Shown: positions 8,157 to 16,900 of the stretch, one piece after another | Layout: each line of letters begins with the position of its first letter | Numbering within the stretch: position 1 is the first letter of the stretch | Assembly (NCBI GenBank): GCA_030150265.1 | Contig: JASLGG010000032.1 | Coordinates: 1-64,000, forward strand | Length of the DNA stretch: 64,000 bases | Direction: 5' to 3' | Source of the DNA: Protaetiibacter sp. | GTDB taxonomy: Bacteria; Actinomycetota; Actinomycetes; Actinomycetales; Microbacteriaceae | Notes under the pieces: generated by a model | What the model saw: only the letters and a program-made list of their open reading frames with translations | Database searches by the model: none | Told to the model about the DNA's origin: nothing | Made by a program: the position numbers and the translations under genes

Positions 8157-9087
8157 AGGTGGTTGGGGCGGGGGTGCCGGGGGCTGCGGCCGCGGGGGGA
8201 GCGGATGCCGCTCCCGGCCCCGCGAGGAAGCGCGCGTGCGGCAGGCGGGCGCGCATGACGCCCACGGCATCCGGGTTCGCGTCGACGAGCAGGAAGCGCC
8301 GGTCGAGCGCCGCCGCCACCGCCCCCGTCGTGCCGGACCCCGCGAAGAGGTCGAGCACCCAGTCGCCCGGCGCCGAGGAGGCCTGCACGATGCGGCGCAG
8401 CACTCCCTCCGGCTTCTGGGTCGGGTAGCCGGTGCGCTCGGAGCCGCCCGTCGCCACGATCGTGTGCCACCACACGTCGGTGGGCAGCTTGCCGCGCTCG
8501 ATCTTCTCGGGGGTCACCAGGCCGGGCGCCATGTAGGGCTCGCGGTCGACGGATGCGTTGTCGAAGTAGTAGGCGTCCGGGTCCTTCACGTAGACCAGGA
8601 TCGTGTCGTGCTTGGCCGGCCAGCGCCGGTTCGACTTGGCGCCGTAGTCGTAGGCCCAGACGATCTCGTTGAGGAAGCACTCGCGTCCGAAGAGCGCGTC
8701 GAGCGCGACCTTCGCGTAGTGCGCCTCGCGGTAGTCGAGGTGCAGGTAGAGGGTGCCGCGCGCATCCAGCAGGCGCCAGGCCTCGGCGAGGCGCGGCTCG
8801 AGGAAGGCCCAGTAGTCCTCGAAGCGGTCGTCGTAGCCGTAGAGGGTGCGCACGACGGTGCGATAGCGCTCGCCGCCGTATCCGGTGCGGTCGCCGTCCG
8901 GGTCACGCACGGTCTGCACGGCGCGGTGCCGCTGGGTGCGCCCGGTGTTGAACGGCGGGTCGAGGTAGACGAGGCGGAAGCTCGCGTCGGGCAGTGCGCG
9001 GGCGACCTCGAGGTTGTCGCCCAGCACGACGGAGTCCGGGCTCGCGGCATCCCACGAACCCGCACCCCACACCGCGTCCATGCCCAT
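8140..9087 (-). CDS. DNA methyltransferase (N4-C/N6-A type, beta-like motif order)
   Basis: 315 residues. The catalytic motif IV, LVYLDPPFNTG, is near residue 42 and the SAM-binding motif I, VLDLFAGSGTTG, follows near residue 252. That order is typical of beta-type site-specific DNA aminomethyltransferases. Target-recognition sequence lies between, including TDVWWHTIVATGGSERTGYPTQKPEGVL, a common pattern in this group. No restriction endonuclease gene lies nearby, so it looks solitary, with a regulatory or maintenance role rather than defence, though that is inference. The ATG at 9087 is supported by a -10-like TAACCT six bases upstream (9094-9099, minus strand). The C-terminus is Ala/Pro-rich and ends inside the 14-base repeat. 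Confidence 0.85.
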   Translation of the reverse strand: MGMDAVWGAGSWDAASPDSVVLGDNLEVARALPDASFRLVYLDPPFNTGRTQRHRAVQTVRDPDGDRTGYGGERYRTVVRTLYGYDDRFEDYWAFLEPRLAEAWRLLDARGTLYLHLDYREAHYAKVALDALFGRECFLNEIVWAYDYGAKSNRRWPAKHDTILVYVKDPDAYYFDNASVDREPYMAPGLVTPEKIERGKLPTDVWWHTIVATGGSERTGYPTQKPEGVLRRIVQASSAPGDWVLDLFAGSGTTGAVAAALDRRFLLVDANPDAVGVMRARLPHARFLAGPGAASAPPAAAAPGTPAPTTSEMQE

Positions 9088-9110
9088 GCGCCGAGGTTAA
9101 CGGACGACGC

Positions 9111-9194
9111 GGGCGGCGAACGGCGCAGGCGGCGGGAGCAACTACTCCCGCCGCCTGCGAGCTGTGCCGCCCGCGCCCGCGGTTTCTCCCGCCG
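9111..9194. repeat. REP-like intergenic element with hairpin (copy 1 of a dispersed family)
   Basis: Contains a perfect hairpin with 14-base arms (9125-9138 and 9145-9158) and a six-base loop, downstream of the SRPBCC gene, so it may terminate that transcript. The left part (9111-9143) matches 31353-31385 at 29 of 33 positions. The right part (about 9164-9194, GTGCCGCCCGCGCCCGC followed by GTTTCTCCCGCCG) matches 31524-31553. The common word is CGGCGGGAGCAACT and its complement. Confidence 0.75.
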
Positions 9195-9221
9195 ATGGGC
9201 AGGAGGTCGGCACGAGGGCGC

Positions 9222-9698
9222 TCAGGCGCCGCGCGCGATCCGCTCGAGCCGGTCGTAGCCCTCGCTCATGCCGCGCTCCATGCCCGACGACACCATGCCG
9301 TCGCGCGCCTCGAGCGTCGGGTACACCGCACGGCCCGAGAGCCGCGTGCGACCGTCGCCGAGGTCGGTGAACGTCATCGACTCGATGCTCACGACATCCG
9401 GGAACCCCAGGAACTCGAAGGTCTGGATGGCGAACTCGTTCTCGCGCACGGTGTGGAAGGTGCCGCGGAACTCGTAGTCGCCTCCCGCCGGGTCGTGCTG
9501 CACGTAGTGCCACGCGCCGCCGGTGCGGAAGTCCCACTCCTTCATGTCGGAGACGTAGCCGTCGGGACCCATCCACTGCGCCACGAGCGCGGGGTCGCGG
9601 TGGGCGTTGAAGACCGCCGAGACGGGCGCGTCGAACTCGCGCTCGAAGTCGACGAACGGCAGGCCCTCGGGGGCCGTGACCTTCAGGGCGTTGCTCAT
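9222..9698 (-). CDS. SRPBCC/AHSA1-family protein
   Basis: 158 residues of the START-like helix-grip fold. The characteristic opening is present (FVDFEREFDAPVSAVFNAHRD), followed by the VAQWMGPDGY signature and a C-terminal helix ending in MERGMSEGYDRLERI. Proteins of this AHSA1 group bind hydrophobic ligands in a cavity, and actinobacterial members are very often paired with an ArsR regulator, as here. The ligand is unknown. The gene overlaps the upstream regulator by four bases (ATGA), so the two are translationally coupled and must be made together. Confidence 0.88.
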   Translation of the reverse strand: MSNALKVTAPEGLPFVDFEREFDAPVSAVFNAHRDPALVAQWMGPDGYVSDMKEWDFRTGGAWHYVQHDPAGGDYEFRGTFHTVRENEFAIQTFEFLGFPDVVSIESMTFTDLGDGRTRLSGRAVYPTLEARDGMVSSGMERGMSEGYDRLERIARGA

Positions 9699-10069
9699 GA
9701 TTCCTTCTCCTCAGTGGCACCGGATGCCCCGGTGCCGTCGGCGGATGCGAGCAGGGCGTCGAGGGCGCGGAACCGCCGCTCGGTCTCGAGCCGGTAGCGG
9801 TCGAGCCAGGCGGTGAGCCGCTCGAGCTGCGCGGGCTCCAGGTGCACCGGGCGGCGCTGCGCCTCGCGGGTGCGCGACACGAGCCCCGACTGCTCGAGCA
9901 CCTGGATGTGCTTCGACACCGCCTGGAGGGTGATGTCGAAGGGCTCCGCGAGCTCGTTCACGGTCGCCGGCCCCCGGCTGAGGCGCGCGATGATCGCTCG
10001 CCGTACCGGGTCGCCGAGGGCCACGAACGCGCGGTTCAGCCGCTCTTCGCCGTCCATCTCGTCATCCAC
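9695..10069 (-). CDS. ArsR-family winged-helix transcriptional regulator
   Basis: 124 residues. The ArsR helix-turn-helix is clear: ALGDPVRRAIIARLSRGPATVNELAEPFDITLQAVSKHIQVLEQSGLV covers residues 17-64. I see no cysteine-based metal site, which fits the non-metal ArsR type that partners SRPBCC proteins. It is the first gene of a two-gene operon. The GTG start at 10069 is favoured because the -10-like TATAGT (10076-10081, minus strand) ends six bases upstream, which predicts a leaderless mRNA. That -10 lies inside a palindrome, so the protein very likely represses its own promoter. Confidence 0.9.
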   Translation of the reverse strand: MDDEMDGEERLNRAFVALGDPVRRAIIARLSRGPATVNELAEPFDITLQAVSKHIQVLEQSGLVSRTREAQRRPVHLEPAQLERLTAWLDRYRLETERRFRALDALLASADGTGASGATEEKES

Positions 10070-10070
10070 T

Positions 10071-10106
10071 ATTCAACTATATCATTGATCAATCGATCTG
10101 TTGAAT
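10071..10106. promoter_or_regulatory. AT-rich palindromic operator/promoter of the ArsR-SRPBCC operon
   Basis: Outer arms ATTCAAC (10071-10077) and GTTGAAT (10100-10106) surround a perfect inner palindrome ATTGATCAAT (10084-10093). The minus-strand -10 TATAGT (10076-10081) is embedded in the left arm. The overlap predicts autorepression by the ArsR protein. Confidence 0.65.
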
Positions 10107-10167
10107 AAAGATAGGCGCGGCATCCGCATCCGTCAACCCCCGTCCCGCGCCGCAGTAGCCTCGGGGC

Positions 10168-10815
10168 GTGGAGGAAGCGGATCGCGCGCCGGTCGGGGTG
10201 GGGCCGTGGCCTGGCGGAGCCGAGGCGTGGCCGCGCGGCGAGCAGTACGACCCCGAGCTGCTCGAGCGCGGCGACACCCGCAACGTCGTCGACCGCTACC
10301 GCTACTGGCGACTCGAGGCGATCGTCGCCGATCTCGACGCGCGCCGGCATCCGTTCCACGTCGCGATCGAGAACTGGCAGCACGACCTCAACATCGGCTC
10401 GATCGTGCGCACCGCCAACGCGTTCGCCGCCGAGGCCGTGCACATCATCGGCAACCGCCGCTGGAACCGCCGCGGCGCCATGGTGACCGACCGCTACCAG
10501 CACATCGAGCACCATCCGACGATCGACGACCTCGTCGCCTGGGCGCGCGCCCGCGAGCTGCCGATCGTCGCCGTCGACAACACGCCGGGAGCGGTCGCCG
10601 TCGACGACTTCCGGATGCCGGAGCGCTGCGTTCTGCTGTTCGGCCAGGAGGGCCCGGGCCTCACCGACACCGCGCTCGCGGCGGCCGGCGCCCACGTCGA
10701 GATCCGCCAGTTCGGCTCCACGCGCTCGATCAACGCGGCCGCGGCGGCCGCGATCGTGATGCACGAGTGGGTGCGGCAGCACGCGCCGAGAGAGAGCCGT
10801 ACAGGCGGAAAGTGA
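10168..10815 (+). CDS. TrmH/SpoU-family RNA 2'-O-methyltransferase
   Basis: 215 residues. The three SPOUT motifs are visible: NIGSIVRTANAFAAEAVHIIG (motif 1, near residue 75), LLFGQEGPGLTDTAL (motif 2, near 157) and the C-terminal FGSTRSINAAAAAAIVMHEW (motif 3, near 185), which form the knotted SAM site. Members methylate ribose in tRNA or rRNA, and the exact nucleotide cannot be deduced. The GTG start is supported by a -10-like TAGCCT (10156-10161) that ends six bases before it. The gene stands alone between the ArsR promoter and the giant surface protein. Confidence 0.88.
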   Translation: MEEADRAPVGVGPWPGGAEAWPRGEQYDPELLERGDTRNVVDRYRYWRLEAIVADLDARRHPFHVAIENWQHDLNIGSIVRTANAFAAEAVHIIGNRRWNRRGAMVTDRYQHIEHHPTIDDLVAWARARELPIVAVDNTPGAVAVDDFRMPERCVLLFGQEGPGLTDTALAAAGAHVEIRQFGSTRSINAAAAAAIVMHEWVRQHAPRESRTGGK

Positions 10816-10997
10816 CGCGTTTTCCGGAAAGCTGTGAACCCCGTTCGAGGTATTGGTGGAATCGCCGCGGGCGACGTAGCCTGGGGTCGACCGACCCGAC
10901 GGTTCAACCCGATCCACCCGATTTCAGTGCTCAACCTGCGAGCGCATCCTGAACACGCCCGCGTGTTCCGACCGTCGACGTCGGCACGACCCGAGGT

Positions 10998-13900
10998 GTG
11001 TTACCCGTGCCCAGTTTCCCGAATTCCGTCGTCGACCCCACCGCCCGCCGTCGGCGTCGACGGAGCCTGCTCTCCCGCCCCCGTGCCGCGCTCTCGGCCG
11101 CCGTCGCGCTCGTCGTCGTCGCCGGTTCGGTGCTGCTCCCCGCGACCGCGGCCGTCGCGGCCCCCACCGCGGGCCTCACGATCCAGAAGTCCGTCACCAA
11201 GACGAGCGTGGTCCCGGGCGAGAGCTTCAACTGGCAGATCGAGGTCGGCTGCTCGGTACTCACCCAGGAGTGCATCAACGCGGCCCTCACCGACGTCGTT
11301 CCCCCCGAGTTCATCGTGGGCGACGCGAGCACCATCACGGTCACCGGCGCCGGCGGCGACGTCGCCTTCTCGGCGAGCGTCACACCGGCAGCGCCCAGCT
11401 ACGTGCCCGGCGGCCCCGGCCAGACCGTCGCCGTCGACTTCCTCGACCGGCTGACCCTGCCTGCCGGCGACACCGGCCTCGCGAACCACATCGCCACCGT
11501 CACCATCCCGGTCACCACCCGCGGCGACCTCCCGCATGCCGACCCCCGCACGGTCACGAACACCGCGAAGATCACCGCCGACACCGCCGACCCGAAGCAG
11601 TCGTCGGCGGATGTCACCGTGACGGTCCCGCTGAACCTCGCCACCGTTGCGACCAAGACCTTCACGCCGGACACGGTGCTCGGCGTCGCGGGCTCGCAGA
11701 CCACCGTCACCGCGGCGGGCAAGAACACCTCCAACAGTGCCATCGACACCTTCACGATCCAGGACCCCGCAGGCACCGTGGGCGACAGCGGCATCTTCAA
11801 GGACACCCTGCGGGTCGACTCGCTCGGGACGGTCGTCTGGCCGGCGAGCGCCGGGAGCGCGACGGTCGCCGTGTGGAGCACCGTGGCATCCGACTGGGTG
11901 AGCGCCGCACCGGTCGCTGCCGGCGGCACCCTGAGCCTGCCCGCCGGTGTGAGCGCGGCGGACATCCGGGGGGTGCGCATCACGTTCAGCTCGACGACCC
12001 CCCAGATGCTGACGGGGGAGACCGCATCGTTCCAGCTCGGCACGACCGTGCGGACGGCCGGGTCGGGTACCCGCAGCAACGTGTCCTCCTCCGTGGTCGG
12101 CGTGGAGGGCGTCACCGTCACCGCCACCGACACGAAGCAGCTCACCCTGCAGGGCGCGACCTCCGCGGTCGAGGCGACGAAGCTCATCTCGCCCGACCGG
12201 CTGTCCTCCCAGGCGTACGGCGCACAGGACCTCACCCAGGCGACCGTCACGCTCACCGGACGCAACACCGGCTCTGTGCCGCTCAGCTCGATGACGATCT
12301 CCGAGCCGAGCGCTCCGAGCTCCCCCGCCGACCTGACGGCGACGAACCCGCTGGCTCCCGCGCACCCGGGCGGCGGGCTCGCGTTCCAGACCTTCGGCAC
12401 GATCACCTGGCCGGCCGGCGCGACCGCGGCCTCGATCGTCTACCACTACGCCGACGGCACGAGCTCCACCGCGAGCACCACGACCGCGGGAACGCTGCCG
12501 GCCCCCGTCGCGGGCGAGCGCGTCACCGGTTTCGAGGCCACCTTCACCGGCACCATGCAGCGCGACGCGAAGGCCACGCTGCCGTTCACCGTGAAGACCA
12601 ACCCCGCCCAGACCGAGTCGCGGGTCGACGTCGACAACCACGTGCTCGTCACCGGCGTGAACACGCTGAACCAGACGGTGACCGACACGGCACAGGATGA
12701 CGCGATCGTCTACGGCGACCGCGTGTCGATCGAGACCTCCAAGTCGCTCACCCGCACCTCGATCCCCTCGGTGCCCGGACAGAGCACGACCTCGCGCCTG
12801 CGCACCACGGTGAAGCCGTATCCGGAGTCGAGCCGTGCGGCGAACCAGATCATCCAGTACGACCCCCCGGCGAGCGAGACCGGCCTCACGGACTGGTACA
12901 CCTACTTCGACGCCACGACGCTCACCCTCACGAGCGTGCCCGGCAGCGCGACGCTCACCGTGCAGTACCGCGACGCGGCGGGCAACTGGACGGATGTGCC
13001 CGGCATGGTCGGGCTCGATGACAGCGGGTCGCCGTACACGATCGACTTCCCGACCGGCCTGCGCGACAGCATCCACGGCGTGCGGATGGTGTGGAACTCG
13101 CCGGACGGCTTCGTGCCGGGCTCGGCGCTCGACGCGAACATCACCTACCGGCTGCGCTCGACGCTGCGCGACACGGTGACTCCGCTGCCCAACGCCGACC
13201 TCGACGACACGCTCGTCAACTGCTCCTCCGCCGAGGCCTGGATCGGCGCGGGTGGCGGCACCGCCGACGCCACCGCCGACTCCCCGACGCCGTGCCCGCA
13301 TGTCGACCTGGAGGCGATGCCGACCGGCCCCGGCGTGGGCGGCCTGCCGCTGTACAAGCAGTTCCGCACGCTGAGCGGCAACACGGTCCAGAACACCGAG
13401 AAGGACATCACGACGACCCGCTCCGGCGAGCGCTCGGGTGTGCGCCTCGGCTGGTCGACGGGCGGCCGCACGGGCCTCTCGGAGGTGACGGTCACGGATG
13501 CGCTGGCCGCCCCGGGGGTCGGCCCGAAGGGCATGTACGACGCCTTCGACCTGTACCGGATCGGCGCGCTGAGCAACACGCGCGACCCCTACTTCCAGTA
13601 CGATCGCGTGGCGATCCAGCTCTACAACCGCACCACGAGCACCTGGGAGACGCCCAGCGGTGTCAGCTGCACCCTCGCCGCGCCGTGCACGAGCTTCAGC
13701 GGGTACACGCTGAACGCTGCGCAGCAGGACCTCTACGTCGGCGTCCGCTTCATCTTCACCGAGCGCCCGGGGCGCACGGGCCTCGACCAGCTCCCGGGCG
13801 ACGGCGTGGCCGTCTCGACCGGCACCTCCCGCGGGATCGACCTCATCTATCAGCTGCGCGACACCCTGCGCAGCAACGCGAACTTCCCGGTGGTCGACGG

Positions 13901-16900
13901 GCCCCTGTACAACGCTCCGCTCGCGGCGGGTACGCCGACGCACAGCGTGATCCGCAACGACGTGCAGATCCTCGGCAAGAGCTCGGCGGGCGACCTCACG
14001 GCCGCGACGAGCGACTCGATCCAGCTGCAGGACGCGAACCTCGCACTCGACGTCACCAAGACGTGGGCGGGTGGTCCGCTGCCGATCGTCGGCGATCCGA
14101 TGCCCACCAGCCGCGTGACGTTGACCACCACCAACCAGACGCCGCAGCCCGCGCGCGTGAGCGAGCTCACCATCCTCGAGCCGAACCCCGGTCCGGCGGG
14201 CGTGGTGGCGAGCCCCTTCGAGTCCTTCGACCTGCGACACATCCAGTCGATCACCTACCCGGCGGGGGCGACCGGCATCACGATCGAGGTGCGCGACGGC
14301 GCCGGAGCCATCCTGAAGTCGGCAACGGGTAGCGGCAGCCTCGCGAACATGGACACCGCGCGCACCACCGCGCTCGGCTGGACGATCGCAGAGCTCGCCG
14401 ATGCGCAGAGCCTCAAGATCGTCTTCACCGGCGCGATGGCGCTCAACGCCCACGGTGACGTCGAGTTCGACCTCGGACTCCGCACCGCGACGCGCACCGC
14501 GGGCACCCCCGTGGCGCCCGGAACCGTCGACAACGGAGCCCAGGGCACCGTGAGCGACCTGCGGTTCGATCCGGCGTCCGACCCGGCGGCCCCGACATTC
14601 CACCGCGTCGAGCTCGCCGACGACGACAGCGCCGACATCCGCCTCGAGACGCGGACGATCGCCGTCACCGCGGGCAAGAGCTTCAGCCCCACGACGCAGA
14701 CCGAGCCCACCCGCACGCCGATCACGATGACGCTAAGCGGCACCCCGGGCGGCACCGAGCGCGTCGCCGAGCTGAGCCTCACCGATGATCGCGCCACCTT
14801 CTGGAACGCCTTCGACCTGGTGTCCAAGGGCACCATCACCCTGCCCACCTTCGCCTCCCCGGGTGGTGCCGCGGTGCTGCAGGTCGAGGTCTGCACGGGC
14901 GGCACCTTCGATGCGAGCGCGATCGCCTCGGCCCCCGCTGCCGACTGCGCGGCGCGGAACGGCATCTGGCAGGGTGCCGGCACCTGGCTCACCCAGGCGC
15001 AGCTGACGGCAGGCAGCTTCCTGCCTCCGGGCGTCTCGGCATCCGCCGTGCAGGGCCTCCGGCTCACCGTGAAGCGCGCAGACGGCGCCCAATGGGAGGA
15101 CCCGCAGGCACCCGCGGTGACGATCCCGCTTCAGGTGCAGCGTCGCCAGAACCTGCGCAGCGGCGGCGCCGTGCCCACCGACTACGACGAGAACACGGCG
15201 GCACCCGGTGAGACCGCGCTCGGCACCACGACTAACGGCGTGACCGCGAAGATCACGGGGATCTGGGGCGGAGTCGCCCAGAACTCCACCACGGCGAGCT
15301 ACGTCTACCACCACCTGAGCACCGCCGTGCAGGTGCAGAAGCTGCCCAAGGGCCTGCGCTCGCCGGCCTCCGCGGTTCCGTACACCCTCACGGTGCGCAA
15401 CACCGGCGAGCTGCCGATCGAGAACCCGGTCATCACCGACAAGCTGCCCACCGATGGCGTCGGCGCGATGCTCGTCTTCGATCCCGACAAGACGATGCAG
15501 TACCAGATCAGCGTGACCGGCGGTTCGGTGCCCTCCGGCTCCACCGCGATCCCGAGCGGCACCTTCCAGCAGGGTGACGCCGGCCTCACCATCATGCCCA
15601 CCGTCGACGCGTACGGCCCGACCCAGATCCGCTTCGCCTTCCCCGCCGGCACCGTGCTCGGCGTCGGGCAGACCGTCACCATCCAGGTGCCGCTCAAGTT
15701 CCGACCGGGCCTCGCCGCGGCCACCGTGGTGACGAACACCTTCGAGATCACGGGCGACCGGGTGTTCGACGCGTGCACGGCGCCCACCGGGCACAGCGCC
15801 GCCATGACCTCGGCGGGCAAGGGGTGCTCCACCGGCACCGACGTGACGATCGACTACACGCCGGCGCTGCGCGCGTACATCTCCGACCGCGCCGAGGTCA
15901 CCCCCGGGGTGAGCTTCCCCGGCTACGCCGACGCGAACAGCCAGTTCACCGGCGGCACGGATGCCGACTGCCGCGCCGCCCAGGATGCCGCGGGCTTCTC
16001 GCGCCCGCCGTGCGCGCCCACCACCATCCCGGGTCAGAACGCGACCTGGCGGCTCACCGTGCAGAACACCGGCACGACCGAGATCGAGCGTCTCGTGGTG
16101 GCGACGCGGTTGCCCACCACCGGCGACCAGACGATCGTGAGCTCGCTCGTGCGCGACTCGAAGTGGCGCGCAGCCTTCAACGGGCAGATCGCCGCGCAGT
16201 TCGGGCCGGACGCGACCGTCACCACCTACTACACGACGCAGGTGCTGCCGTGCGACGGCGTGCTGCAGGCACCCTCGAACGCGGTGGCGTGCGGCACCGA
16301 CCCGGCCACCGGGTGGGCGCCGCTCCCGCCGGGCGGCCTCGCCGATCCGTCGATCGTCACCGGTCTGCAGTTCGTGGTCGACTTCGCCCCCGGCAAGCTG
16401 TTCAAGCCGGCGGATGTCGTGACCGTCGACATCGGCACTACGACGCGCGCCGAGGTGGCCGTGTTCGAGGGCAGCGCGGGCGCCGATCCGCTCGCCGTCA
16501 ACTCGCTCTCGGTGTCGGGCATCACCCAGCCCGGTGCGGGAGGGCTGACCCGGATCAGCGCGCTCGACTACTCGCGCGCCGTGCTCGGGCTCGCCACGGG
16601 GAGCGTGACGATCAGCAAGCAGATCACCGGTCCCGCGGCGTCCCTCATCCCGAGCGGCACGACCTTCACGGGCAACCTGAGCTGCACCTCGCTCGGCGAG
16701 GCCTTCACCCGGCCGTTCCAGTTCACGATCACCGGCGGGGTCATCTCGCCGAGCAAGGTGGTCATCGACGATCTGCCGGGCGGCGCGAGCTGCACGGCGA
16801 CCGAGACCGCCGCGAGCGGCCAGACGAGTTACACGGCGAGCACCGTCGTGGTCGACCCGCTCGCCGACCCGGCCGCGCTGCCGAACGTCTCGCTCGTCAA

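Noticed and set aside
10816..10997. Riboswitch upstream of the giant surface-protein gene (c-di-AMP type considered, because such elements control wall proteins in actinobacteria)
   Set aside because: The 182-base leader shows no recognisable conserved riboswitch core. Only a -10-like TAGCCT and weak repeats are visible.
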